Shown one piece after another: positions 35,001 to 46,300 of a stretch of 64,000 nt of DNA. The position numbers were made by a program, and so were the translations under genes. Each line of letters opens with the position of its first letter. Position 1 is the first letter of the stretch. The DNA is from Eutreptiella sp. 'Long Island Sound 2002' (taxonomy: Eukaryota > Euglenozoa > Euglenophyceae > Eutreptiales > Eutreptiaceae): positions 105,343,367 through 105,407,366 of the forward strand of contig OZ038381.1 of NCBI GenBank assembly GCA_964036045.1, in the 5' to 3' direction. The notes below the pieces were generated by a model. The model worked only from the letters and a program-made list of their open reading frames with translations, made no database searches and was not told where the DNA came from.

Positions 35001-35320
35001 GGTACACTGGTGTGCAGCACCGTTCTGCAGCACCACCCCGGAGCAGACAAAAATACTCCAAAATAGGCCGAATTCCAGGGGATTTGATGGTTTTGGAGAA
35101 TGCTCGGGTGGGAGGAACCCCCCCATCCTTTTTTTGGGGCACAAAAGTCCGAAGAAAAGGGCAATTTCTGTCGAAAATCCTCTATAGGCAGGTACACTGG
35201 TGTGCAGCACTGTTCTGCAGGACCAGCCCAGAGCAGGCAAAAATACCCCAAAATAGGCCACATTTCAGGGTTTCGGATTTTTCTGGACACGACCCGGGTA
35301 GGAGGACCCCCCCCCCCTTT
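35001..35320. repeat. 190-bp tandem duplication
   Basis: ggtacactggtgtgcagca starts at 35001 and 35191, followed in both by gttctgcag, aaaaatac-ccaaaataggcc and ggtaggagga- or ggtgggagga-type text. Its first bases match the end of the 3.17-kb units. Confidence 0.8.
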
Positions 35321-36030
35321 TTTTGGGGCCGTAGAAACCAAAAACATAGATCAATGTCCGCAAAAATCTCCTTTTTGCTTACTTTTTGAATTTTGGGAAA
35401 AAACAGCTGCTAAAACCATAGATGATATCGCTGTTCGAAAAAGATTTCTGCTTCGTGCATCAGCCTGTCACACGGTTCTCGCGCGCCCAATTATTCAATG
35501 ATTTGCTGGTCGTATGCACCATTTTCGGTTTACTATAAGTGTCTGGTAGTTTCACTGGTTAATCTTACCTGTGGTCGCCAGTTGCAGCGTGCTACCATCG
35601 CTGTTGGCCAGTGAAGTAAGCGGTGACCACAACATGAAAACTAGAGATGCCAGCGGGACCTGTAGGGCTGGCCATGCAGCAGCGCCGCATCAAACTTAGC
35701 CCACGCAAACTGCACCCCTTTTGGAAAAGGCGGACACAAAAAACGGCAGCCGCAAAAAGTATTCCTTTTGGACAATTGCAGCACGCATGGATCAGACACC
35801 ACAAAAAAAATAGGTTTTTGCGCAATTTGCTGCTTTTTTAAAGTTTTTGTTTACCAAAATAAACTATTATTTGTTTGATTTGAAGGGTGTTTTTTACCCA
35901 TGTTGTTGTTTTTGTATTTCGAAATCTGACTGGCACGTGCCTTTGCAGGAGCTCATTTTCAAAAATGACATTCTGTGGAACTCCAGTTGTACCTGAGTTT
36001 GTCCTGCAAAAAAAATTGCTTTTTTCTGTC
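35321..36030. other. No gene seen
   Basis: AT-rich sequence with stops in all frames and several A- and T-runs; short frames only. It separates the G6 tandem from the 3' end of minus-strand G5. Confidence 0.4.
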
Positions 36031-36036
36031 CTTCAG

Positions 36037-36054
36037 TGCACGAGGCCTCACGCA
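36037..36054. repeat. Palindrome copy, diverged
   Basis: TGCACGAGGCCTCACGCA, a symmetrical variant of the 4337 palindrome: both arms carry the matching change, as if compensatory. Confidence 0.65.
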
Positions 36055-36194
36055 TCCAAGGTCGCGGAAACAATCGTGTACGGAAGGCAACAAAAACAGG
36101 ACACGAAATGCACATTATGCAAGCACTGAAATATAAGCTCGGCAAAAATGTACAAGCCCTTAAGGGCATAAAATTGCATTCGCGTCCAAGGCGA

Positions 36195-36214
36195 GTGCGC
36201 GAGGCCTCGCGCAC
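36195..36214. repeat. Palindrome copy, perfect 20-mer
   Basis: GTGCGCGAGGCCTCGCGCAC, perfectly palindromic, in the 3' flank of G5. Confidence 0.8.
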
Positions 36215-36259
36215 ACATGACAGCAAAAAGAGACAGAAAAAACATGGATTAATCGTGAC

Positions 36260-37126
36260 TTACTTCTTCTTCGGTCCTGCAACCTTAGCCAACCTAGAAC
36301 CCAGGGTTTCTTGGCACCGTACCTCCCCCCCTTGGGGAGGCAACGGTACCACGAGATGGCTGAGCACCAGAACGTGAGGGCGGCTTGAACTCTGCACTAG
36401 CAGTCGCAGCAGTCGTCGCTTTCTTCTTTCGCTGTTCGTTACCCGACTCATCGGGACTCACATCGAAGTGAGCGGCGGGCGCGCACTTGCACTTCTGCTG
36501 GGTCTCTAGCACTTGCGCCGGATCCTCTTCTTCTGTCTCCTTGTGGGCATCGTCGTCGTCTGATTCTCCGGGCTTGTCCGATTCCTTCTCCTTTCATTTT
36601 GCCTGCTTCTTGCTACTCGAGGGGGTTTTTTTTTCCGGCTGCAGTACCCCGAGTTGGTACAACTTGGGCAGTCTTCTTCAGCTTCGGCAAGGTAGGTGCA
36701 GGCGCAGTAGGCTCACTGTTGTCAGCGGGGGCCTCAGTCACAATCTGTTCTTGGACGGCTTCTGCAGCATGCACCTTCTGGTGCCCTTCGTGACCTCACT
36801 TGCTGTCCAAGACCCACAGTGGAATGCCACGCAGAAGCCACTCTTCTTGAGTATCCCAAGTTGCAGCTGTCACTCCGTGCTCCGTCTGATCTGCTTCCAA
36901 CATGTACCGCATGATGATGGCATGCTGCAGAGCACCTCCAACGGCATTCGCAAGGTCCTTTTGCTTGTTCGCTGAGAGACCCAGGAACGCAATTTTAGTC
37001 CTCCCCGGCACGTTCGACAGCCTAATCTTCGCCACCATGGCCGGCGTGTCATCCACAACAACAAGTGCATCAGCATGCCCACAGTGCAAGAGATACTTGT
37101 CAAGGTACCACAGCACGTGAATCAGA
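36260..37126 (-). pseudogene. G5: decayed gene truncated by element B
   Basis: The minus-strand frame emerges from the element B boundary with HVLWYLDKYLLHCGHAD, ALVVVDDTPAMVAKIRL and NAVGGALQHAIIMRYMLEA. It meets TGA at 36796-36798 and continues in frame (HAAEAVQEQIVTEAPADN; LPKLKKTAQVVPTR). At a T/A homopolymer (36626-36634) it must shift one base. It then runs through TGA 36594-36596 into an acidic stretch (GESDDDDAHKETEEEDP) and a basic end near 36260 (LAKVAGPKKK). A Lys/Asp/Glu-rich tail of this kind suggests a nuclear or ribosome-associated protein, but the family is unknown. The 5' part is missing from this window. Confidence 0.55.
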
Positions 37127-37602
37127 GGTAGGTACGTAGGTGCACTCGGTCGTGGAGAGGCGCCCCAAGGTTCCCACTGGCGTCGCCCCTGTGACAAACA
37201 CAAAGAGGCTCCGCGGTTGGAGGGGGGAGGCAACTTACATCCCGCTAGACCTGACTGGTGGCCCCCGACAAACAACACCGGGAGGGCTGATCGCCGCCAG
37301 CGTGACGTACTTGTCTCGCCGGGAGGGTGTGCTGCCATGCTTACGCACGTCCCCTCCTTTGGGCTGAACCCTAGGGGTTCTCCGGACTTCCTGGCGTATC
37401 CCGTTCCCAAGGCATGCATGCATGTTCTTGGTACTGGGGTTCCGAGGTGCTTAGGTGTCGCACCCTCCGCCTCGAGTCCCAAAGCAGCGCGGGGCTTAGG
37501 ATGCAGCCTTACCCCCGGGCTCCGGATCTCGTTTGGCCGGGTCACCTGCATGGCACGGGCTGCCTCATTGCCTGGGCTATGGACACTGGGTTTCCTACTG
37601 TT
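37127..37602 (-). repeat. Element 3' terminal module, copy in B
   Basis: Reverse copy of 21316-21801. Tail reads GCACCTACGTACCTACC on the minus strand, next to the G5 coding sequence. Confidence 0.8.
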
Positions 37603-37729
37603 GTGTGGCTCTTCTGTTTGGGTCTGGGTGTCTTGGTGACCCCGCCAATCCTGGCTTGGGTCTTGGGTGGGTGTGCTTGGGTTTCGCGCCTGGATTCCTG
37701 GCTGGGGTTTGTGGTATGTGCGGTTGGGC

Positions 37730-39740
37730 TTGGCTTTTGGCTTGCACCCCGCCACTCCTGGTTGGGGTTTAGGGGCGTGCGTGGTTTTGTGCGCGCTCCG
37801 CCTGTACCCCGCCTTTCCTGGCTCGGGTGTGCGGTGTGGGTGTGTCTGCTTGGGCTCGGGTTTTGGCTGCGCACCGCCACTCCTGGCTGGGGTGTCTGGG
37901 TGGGTGTGTGTTTGTGTGCGCGCTCCGCTTCTGCCCCGCCACTCCTGGCTTGGGTCTGCAGTGTGGGTGTGTGCTTGGGCTCGGGTTTTGACTGCGCCCC
38001 GCCACTCCTGGCTGGGGTGTTGGGGTGTGTGTTTGCCCGTGTGCGCGCTCCGCTCGTACCCCGCCACTCCTGGCTGGCGTGTGCGGTGTAGGTGTGTGTG
38101 TTTGGGCTCGGGTTTCGGCTGCGCCCCGCCACTCCTGGCTGGGGTGTTGAGGTGTGTGTGTGTTTGTGTGCGTGCTCTGCTTCTACCCCGCAGCTCCTGG
38201 CCTGGGCGTGCGGTGCGGGTGCCTGTGCTTGGGCTCTGGTTTCGGCTGCGCCCCGCCACTCCCGGCTGGGGTCTTGGGGTGTGTGTGTGTTCGTGTGCGT
38301 GCTCCGCCTGTACCCCGCCACTCCTGGCTGGGGTGTGCGGTGTGGGCATGGATGCTTGGGCTCGGGGGTTGGCTGCGCCTCGCCACTCCTGGCTGGGGTG
38401 TTGGGCTGTGTGTGTGTTTGTTTGCGTGCTCCACCTGTACCCGGCCAGTCTTGGCTGGGGTGTGCGGTGTGGGTGTGTGTGTTTGGGCTCGGGTTTCGGC
38501 TGCGCCCCGCCACTGCGGGCTTGGTTGTTGAGATGTGTGTGTGTTTGTGTGCGTGCTGCGCCTGTACCCCGCCACTCCTGGCTGGGGCGTGCGGTGCGGG
38601 TGTGTGTGCTTGGGATCGGGGTTCGGCTGCGCCCTGCGACTCCTGGCTGGGGTGTAGGGGCGTGTGTGTGTTTGTGTGCGTGCTCCGCCTGTACCCCACC
38701 ACTCCTGGCTGGGGTGTGCCGTGTGGGCATGGGTTCTTGGGCTCCGGTCTCGGCTGCGCCCCGCGACTCCTGGCGGGGGTGTTGAGGTGTTTGTGTGTTG
38801 GTGTGCGCGCTCCGCTTGTACCCCGCCACTCCTGGCTGGGGTGTGTGGTGCGGGTGTGTGTGCTTTGACTCGGGTGTTGGCTGCGCCCCGCCGTTCCTGG
38901 CTGGGGTGTTGGGGTGTGTGTGTGTTTGTGTGTGTGCTCCGCCTGTACCCTGCCACTCCTGGATGGGGTGTGCAGTGTGGGTGTGTGTGTTTGGGCTCGG
39001 CTTTCGGCTGCGCCCAGCCACTCCTAGCTGGGGTGTTGGGGTGTGTGTGTGTTTGTGTGCGTGCGCCGCCTGTACCCCGTCTCTCCTGGCTGGGGCGTGC
39101 GGTGCGGGTGTGTGTGCTTGGGCTCGGGTTTCGGCCGCGCCCCGCCACTCCTGGCGGGGGTGCTGGGGTGTTTGTGTGTGTTTGTGTGCGTGCAGCGCCT
39201 GTCCCCGCCACTCCTGGCCGGAGTATGTGGTGTGGGTGTGTGTGTTTGGGCTCGGGTTTCAGCGGCGCCCCGCCACTCCTGGTTGGCGTGTTGGGGTGTG
39301 TGTGTGTTTGTGTGCGTGCTCCGCCTGTACCCCGCCACTGCTGGCTGGGGCGTGAGGTGCGGGTGTGTGTGCTTGGGGTCGTGTTTCGGCTGCGCCCCGC
39401 CACTCCTGGCTGGGGTGTTCGGGTGTACGTGTGTTTGTGTGCGTGCTGCGCCTGTACCCCGCCACTCCTGGCTGGGGTGTGCGATGTGGGTGTGTGTGCC
39501 TGGGCTGGAGTTGTGGCTACGCCCCTCCATTCCCGGCTGGGGCGTTGGGGTGTGTTTGCGTCTGTGTGCGCGCTCTGCTTGTACCTCGCCACTCCTGGCC
39601 GGGGTGTGCGGTGTGGGTGTGTGTGCCTGTGCTCCGGTTCCGGTTGCGCCCCGCCAGTTCTGGCTGAGTTGTTGGGGTGTGTGTGTGTTTATGTGCCTGC
39701 TCCGCTTGTACCCCGCCATTCCTCGCGGGGTGGTGTGTGT
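37730..39740. repeat. Minisatellite of element B, ~63-bp units in ~126-bp dimers
   Basis: Core CCCCGCCACTCCTGGCTGG recurs about every 63 bp, alternating between a tail rich in gtgtgtgtttgtgtgcgtgctccgcc and one with gggctcgggtttcggctgc. There are roughly 16 dimers. Element A has one core and element C an array with another spacer. The long frames it produces on both strands reflect composition and period. Confidence 0.85.
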
Positions 39741-41166
39741 GTGTGTGGGTTTGAGTTTCGCCTGCTCTCAGCTTTTTTCAGGTTTGGGTGTTGGGTTGCG
39801 TGGCCCCTTGCGTGCGCCGCGTCCGTTTGCCGCCACCTTCTGGTGGGGCTGTCTGTGGTGTGGGGGTGTGCGGGAGTTGCCGTGGGTGGGGTTTGTCCCC
39901 CAACCTCCCCTTTTTGTTTCCGCACTGCGGGGGGGGGGGGGTGGTTTTCGGCCTAGTTGTGTCATGGCTTTGTGGTGTCCGCCGCTGCCTGTCACGGTCC
40001 TGGGTCTCTCGGTCTCCCTCCCTTCTTCCCCTCTCGCTTGGGCTGCGCCCATGGTTTTTTTTTTTTCCCCATCACTGCTCCAGTGGGGCGTGTGTCGGCG
40101 TGTCTGGGGTGTCCTTTCCTCTGGTGGGCCGCTGCTCTCGGCTGGGTGTTGCTGGTGTTGGCAGGGCGGTCCTCCGGTGTGCTTTCGGATGGCTCCGTGG
40201 GTGCCGCCTCTGGTGCTGTCTGGCTGGCGGGTTTGCCCACCTCCTGTGGAGTGGGTGTGCGGCTTCGGGGCTGTGTGTCTGACTCTTGTGCCCCCCCCCT
40301 TTTTTTGGGGGGGGGGGTCTCCCTGTTCCTCCCTCTGCCCTCCCTGGGCTGGTGCACGCACTGGTCGGCGATCGGTGTGGCCAACCGGGTTGCTGTTGGT
40401 GAATGCGGTTTTGTGGGGCCGTGCCCCGGCCTCATGGGTCGGGTGGGTTATGTACATGCTTGGCCTGGTGGCCTTTCCTGTCGGGTTAGGTTCTGCCTCT
40501 GCCGGCTGGGCGTTTGCGCCACGTGGTTTCGTGAGGCCTTGGGTTAGGGGGGGTGGGGTACTCCGTGTCTGGCCGCCTTTGTGGTGCCGGCTTTAACTTT
40601 CTGGTGGCGGTTCGTGTGGTCGGGCCGTCGCTGTTGTTGCCGGGCGTGCGGTAGCCCGTAGCCGGTGTGCAGTGGGCCGGTGTGGCGTTGTCCCACGGTT
40701 GTGGGCGCGTGTCCTCCCTTTCTGGGGTGTGCGGCGGCGTGCTCGGGTTAGACCCTCAGTTAGTGTCCCTTGCCTTGGTGTTGTGGTGTGCTTTGGTGCG
40801 CCGTGCTGTGTCGTGCCGTGTTTCGCCGTGCTTTGCCGTGTTGGTGTGTGCTGTGTTGTGGTGCGCTCTGCTCTGTCGTGCCGTGCCGCGCACTGTCGCG
40901 CCGTGGTGTGTCGTGCCGTGGCGCGGCTGGCTGCGCCGTGCTGCTCCGCGTCGCGCCGCGTCGTGTTGTGGTGTGTCCTGTCGTGGGGTGCCTTGTTGTG
41001 GTGCGTTGCGCGGCGGTGCGCTGCAGTGCGGTGTGCCGTGTTGCTTCGTGTTGTGCGGTGTATCGCTATGCCGTTGTGTGTGGTGGGCCCTTTCCACTGC
41101 CGTTCCGGCGTGGGGTGGGGGTCGGCGCTGGTTAGACTGGCCCGCTTCGTGGTGCGCGACGCGGGC
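39741..41166 (-). other. A-depleted part of element B with foldback and CA-type block
   Basis: Reverse equivalent of 19140-21240 in element A. It holds the C9-T7-G11 foldback at 40291-40317 and the CGTGCCGTG-rich stretch at about 40750-41090. No supported gene. Confidence 0.55.
40291..40317 (-). repeat. C-A-G homopolymer foldback, element B copy
   Basis: Plus strand C9-T7-G11, so the sense (minus) strand reads C11-A7-G9. Same position in module order as in A and C. Confidence 0.7.
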
Positions 41167-42378
41167 CTATGTTATGTGGCTGCCTGGTGGCTGGGGGGCG
41201 CGGTTTGGTGTGGGATGGCTCGTTGGATCCGTGCTGCGGGGGTCCGGGTTTGCCACTCTGGTTTGTGGGTAAGGCGGGTGTCCGCCACGTTGCCCTCCCT
41301 GGGGGCCTGTGCCTTGGTGCCGTGTCCTCTGGGTGTCCTTGCCCCTAGTCCGGGGTGTCGCAGCCGTGTCCTTCTCCTCTTCTGGTGCCTGTGTGGTGGC
41401 CCTTGCTGTGGCCGGGGTGGTCGCCTGGGGGTGATGGCGTGGTGGTGGGCTGTGCGGCTGTATTCTCGGCGGCTCCCTCGATGCGTGTAGCCCCTTCTCC
41501 CCGTGTGGGTGTGCCCTCCCTCCCCTGTGCGGGGTAAGGTGGTCGGTGGGCGTGAGCTGCTGCGGTCCGTGCGTCGTCAGGTCCGTGCTTAGGCGGCGTG
41601 TCTTGGCGGGCGTGCGCCTCCGGGGGTCGCGCGGTGTCAGCTGGGGGTGGGGCGGTGTTGGTCCCTCCGTTGTGGCATGCCCTTCCTGTGTGTGCGCCCT
41701 GGTGCCCGTCGTTGCGCCCTCTCCCTCTGTGCCACAGCCCCTCGTCCTTCCCCTTCCTGGCCCGTTGGTGGTTTCCTGCCCCCGTGTTGCGCCGCCCCCG
41801 GTGCCCTGTCCCTGTGGGCGCCTGCCTGTTACCTTGGGCCCCTCCTCGCCCCCTTGCCGGGCTGTCCTTTCCCGTCCCTTGCCCTTCCCTTGCCCTTGCT
41901 CTTTCCCTTCCCAGTGTGGTGGTGGTGGGTCTGGGGGGGAGGCCTGTGGGGCGCTGATGGCCAATCCCTGGGGGAGGGTGGTCTGAAGCCACCGGCGGAG
42001 GATTTTGGGGCTGTAGGGGCGGCAGAGGCCCTGGACCGCCTCCCGCAGGAGGGCCTCCCATGCCACCTGCGGCATGACGGCCTCCGGGGCGGCCTCGTTA
42101 GGGTTAGCGGGGGTGCGGGTGCGGATCTCCTCAAAGGTGTGCACCACGTGCACCCCTTCTCGCCTTCCCTCTCCCCCGGCCCACTTCACCCAGCGGCGGA
42201 GCTCCCGCAAGGTGGGGGCAGACCACCAGGCGAGGTGGGCGGGGGCCTGGGGGGGGGAGGGCTCCAAGCGCGAGGTCGTGGAGCGGCGGTGGCGGAGGCT
42301 GGGGGTGGATGATGCGTACGGGCGGCGGGGGGAACGGGAAGCTCGGTGGTGTTTGGGGGGGAAGGAAGCCATGGACAT
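41167..42378 (-). CDS. Element B SR-rich protein with a conserved domain
   Basis: Short SR-type start (RASRSPRRPYASS), then the conserved region LAWWSAPTLRELRRWVKWA, HTFEEIRTRTPANPNEAAP and MPQVAWEALLREAVQGL, matching residues 206-300 of the element A protein with mostly conservative changes. A Gly/Lys-rich tail (GKEQGQGKGKGRER) follows. Beyond about 41850 the frame is compositionally open and probably not part of the protein; in A the stop comes soon after the Gly/Lys tail. Upstream SR repeats also occur at 42480-42300. Function unknown. Confidence 0.5.
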   Translation of the reverse strand: MSMASFPPKHHRASRSPRRPYASSTPSLRHRRSTTSRLEPSPPQAPAHLAWWSAPTLRELRRWVKWAGGEGRREGVHVVHTFEEIRTRTPANPNEAAPEAVMPQVAWEALLREAVQGLCRPYSPKILRRWLQTTLPQGLAISAPQASPPDPPPPHWEGKEQGQGKGKGRERTARQGGEEGPKVTGRRPQGQGTGGGATRGQETTNGPGRGRTRGCGTEGEGATTGTRAHTQEGHATTEGPTPPHPQLTPRDPRRRTPAKTRRLSTDLTTHGPQQLTPTDHLTPHRGGRAHPHGEKGLHASREPPRIQPHSPPPRHHPQATTPATARATTQAPEEEKDTAATPRTRGKDTQRTRHQGTGPQGGQRGGHPPYPQTRVANPDPRSTDPTSHPTPNRAPQPPGSHIT

Positions 42379-42559
42379 GGAACTGCGGTGGCGGACGTGG
42401 CGGCGCCCGGGGGAGCGGGAGCGGCGGTGGCTGGGGCTGGGGGTGGAGGATGCGTGCGGTTTGAGGTTTGAGGTTTGATTTTGCGGGTACTAGACGCCTT
42501 TCGGCTCCGGGGGCCCACCTGGTCGGGCCAGGTGATATCCTCCCCACCGGGTCCTAGTG

Positions 42560-43345
42560 GGGGGCCCTTCATGACGCACCTCCTGCCTGGTGGCGGAGTT
42601 GCCCGGGTTCACAGGGGCTCGGAGCCCCGTCCCTCCCCGGCTTCCTCATTTCGCCGATTCCCGGTCAGTGCATCCCTTGGCAGCCGTAGCTGCAGGCGCT
42701 TACCCACCGCGTCGCCCCCCTAATGCGTGGTCGCCCGGGGTGCCGGCGCCGCCGGGCCTGTGCTACTGGCTTGTCGCCAGTGGGACCCCCGTGGGCTGGC
42801 GCCGAGGCTGCCTAGCCGTGGGGCTGGTGCGTGGGGCTGGTGCGTGGCGCAGTGCGCAACTACTGCCTTGGCGGGTGCAGTGCCCTGGTCGTGTGTGCGC
42901 GGAGCTCGCGGCCGGTTCGGGGGGGTTGGGGCCAGTGCCGGGTGTTGTGTCTTCCCCGTTTCCCCCTTCCCCGCGTTTCCTGCGCTGTGTGTGGCGGGCC
43001 GTCCCGTCCTGGTGTCCCTCATCCTCGCTCGCTGGTACGCCATTCCATGCGGTCTGTGCGTTCCGCAGGCTCGTTTCGGGTCCCCCTTCTCGTTTTCGCC
43101 GCGTGTCCTTTGTGTGTGTGTGCGCTCGTGCTCTTGCGGCGTCCGCGCCCTCCCCCCCTCCCCGGGTTGATGTGGCGTGCGCACCTCGCGCGGTCCCGGT
43201 GCTGGGCGCTGGTAGGGCCGTTCAGCGCGGTCCGTGCCCCTCCGCGTGTCCTGCCTCGGTCCCGTGCTCCGTTTGTCTTGCTCGGGGGGGGGGGGGCGGT
43301 CCCGTTTCCCCCTACCTGGCTTGGGGATGCGCGCCCCCCGCGGGT
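42560..43345. repeat. Segment duplicated at 50745-51335
   Basis: Shares gccgccgggcc-gtgctactggc and ttgtcgccagtgggaccccc, then parallel text to a G-run and ccccctacctggcttgggg. It marks internal duplication within element B; each copy is followed by its own tandem array. Confidence 0.75.
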
Positions 43346-43364
43346 GGGTGCGGGCGTGGGGACC

Positions 43365-46300
43365 CGTCACCAACCCCACCGCGCGCGCTCTTGCGAGCTG
43401 GCTTTGCGCGCTGTGGGGAAGGCACGAGGGTGCCCGGGGGGGGCGCCTCTTGCCTGGGTGTAGGGCGTCCGGGGTCGGGCGCTCTCCCAGCCCCGACCAC
43501 TCGTCATTTCGGGCGTGCGGCCGGGGCCCACTACCCACTGGCTGTGGCTGCAGGGGGGTGTGGGCGTGGGCACCCGTCACCAACCCCACAGCGCGCGCTC
43601 TTGCGAGCTGGCTTTGCGCGCTGTGGGGGCGGCACGAGGGCGCCCAGGGGGGGCGCCTCTTGCCTGGGTGTGGGGCGTCCGGGGTCGGGCGCTCCCCCAC
43701 CCCCGACCACTCGTCCTTTCGGGCGTGCGGCCGGGGCACACTACCCACTGGCTGTGGGTGCGGGGGGTGTGGGCGTGGGCACCCGTCACCAACCACACAG
43801 CGCGCGCTCTTGCGAGCTGGCTTTGCGCGCTGTGGGGGCGGCACAAGGGCGCCCGGGGGGGGGGGCTTCTTGCCTGGGTGTGGGGCGTCCGGGGTCTGGC
43901 GCTCTCCCACACCCCAACGGCCCGTCCTTTGGAGCGTGCGGCCGGGGATCACTACCCACTGGCTGTGGGTGCGGGGGATGCAGGCGTTGAAAACCGTCAC
44001 CAACCCCACAGCGCGCGCTCTTGCCTGCTGGCTTGACGCGCTGTGGGGGCGGCACGAGGGCGCCCGGGGGGGGCACCTCTTGCCTTGGCGTGGGGCGTCC
44101 GGGGTCGGGCGCTCTCCCACCCCCGACCACTCGTCCTTTCAGGCGTGCGGCCGGGGCCCACTACCCACTGGCTGTGGGTGCGGGGGGTGTGGGCTTGGGG
44201 ATCCGTCATCAACCCCACAGCGCGCGCTCTTGCGAGCTGGCATTGCGCGCTGTGGGGGCGGCACGAGGGCGCTCGGGGGCGGCGCCCCTCTGCCTGGGTG
44301 TGGGGCGTCTGGGGTCGGGCGCTCTCCCACCCCCGAGCACTCGTCCTTTCGGGCGTGCGGCCGGGGCCCACTACCCATTGGCTGTGGGTGCGGGGGGTGC
44401 GGGCGTGGGGACCCGTCACCAACCCCACAGCGCGCGCTTATGCAAGCTGGCTTTGCACGCTGTGGGGGCGGCACGAGGGTGCCCGGGGGGGGCGCCTCTT
44501 GCCTGGGTGTGGGGCGTCCGGGGTCGGGCGCTCTCCCACCCCCGAGCACTCGTCCTTTCGGGCGTGCGGCCGGGGCCCACTACCCATTGGCTCTTGGTGC
44601 GGGGGGTGCGGGCGTGGGGACCCGTCACCAACCCCACAGCGCGCGCTCTTGCAAGCTGGCTTTGCACGCTGTGGGGGCGGCACGAGGGTGCCCGGGGGGG
44701 GCGCCTCTTGCCTTGGTGTAGGGCGTTCGGGGTCAGGCGCTCTCCCACCCCCGACCACTCGTCCTTTCAGGCGTGCGTCCGGGGCCCACTACCCACTGGC
44801 TGTGGTTGCGGGGGGTGCGGGCTTAGGTTCCGTCACCAACCCAACAGCGCGCGCTCTTGCGAGCCGGCATTGCGCGCTGTGGGGGCGGCACGAGGGCGCC
44901 CGGGGGGGGCGCCTCTTGCCTGGGTGTGGGGCGTCCGGGGTCAGGCGCTCTCCCACCCCCGAGCACTCGTCCTTTCGGGCGTGCGGCCGGGGCCCACTAC
45001 CCATTGGCTGTGGGTGCGGGGGCTGCGGGCGTGGGGACCTGTCACCAACCCCACCGTGTGCGCTCTTCCGTGCTGGCTTTGCACGCTGTGGGGACGGCAT
45101 GAGGGTGCCCGGGGGGGGGGGGGGCGCCTCTTGCCTGGGGGTCCGGGATCGGGCGCTCTCCAACCCCCAACCGCCCGTCCTTTGGGGCGTGCGGCCGGGG
45201 CCCACTACCCACTGGCTGTGGGTGCGGGAGGTGCGGGCGTGGGGACCCGTCACCAACCCCACAGCGCGCGCTCTTGCAAGCTGGCTTTGCGCGCTGTGCG
45301 GGCGGCACGAGGGTGCCCGTGGGGGGCGCCTCTTGCCTTGGTGTAGGGCGTTCGGGGTCAGGCGCTCTCCCACCCCTGACCACTCGTCCTTTCGGGCGTG
45401 CGGTCGGCACCCACTACCCACTGGCTGTGGGTGCGGGGGGTGCGGGCGTGGGGACCCGTCACCAACCCCACAGCGCGCGCTCTTGCGAGCTGGCTTTGCG
45501 CGCTGGGGGGGCGGCACAAGGGCGCCCGGGGGGGGCGACTCTTGCCTGGGTCTGGGGCGTCAGGGGTCCGGCGCTCTCCCACCCCCGACGTCCCGTCCTT
45601 TGGGGCGTGCTTCCGGGGATCACTACCCACTGGCTGTGGGTGCGGGGGAGGCGGGCGTGGGGACCCGTCACCCACCCCACAGCGTGCGCTGTTGCGTGCT
45701 GCCTTGGCGCGCTGTGTGGGCGGCACGAGGGCGCCCGGGGGGGGGCGCCTCTTGCCTTCGTGCGGGGCGTCCGGGGTCGGGCACTCTCCCACTCCGACCA
45801 CTCGTCCTTTCGGGCGTGCAGCCGGGGCCCACTACCGACTGGCTGTGGGTGCGGAGGCTGCGGGCGTGAAGACCCGTCACCAACCCCACAGCGCGCGCTC
45901 TTGCGAGCTGGCTTTGCACGCTGTGGGGGCAGCATGAGGGTGCCCGGGGGGGGGGGGGGCACCTCTTGCCTTGGTGTGGGGCGTCCGGGGTCGGAGGCTC
46001 TCCCAAGGACGAGGACTCGTCCTTTCGGGCGTGCGGCCAGGACCCACTACCCACTGGCTGTGGGTGCGGGGGCTGCGGGCGTGGGGACCCATCACCAACC
46101 CCACAGCGCGCGCTCCTGCGAGCTGGCTTTGCGCGCTGTGGGGGCAACATGAGGGTGCCCGGGGGGGGCGCCTCCTGCCTCGGTGTGGGGCGTCCGGGGT
46201 CGGGCGCTCTCCCAGCCCCGACCCCTCGTCCTTTCGGGCGTGCGGCCGGGGCCCACTACCCACTGGCTTTGGGTGCGGGGGAAGCGGGCGTGGGGACCCG

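Larger units (their letters stand above)
31801..35012 (+). repeat. 3.17-kb tandem duplication, copy 2
   Basis: Second copy of 28628-31800. The slightly greater length is mainly due to the glutamine tract. It lacks the upstream G4 exon because the duplication breakpoint lies in the intron before G6. Confidence 0.9.
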
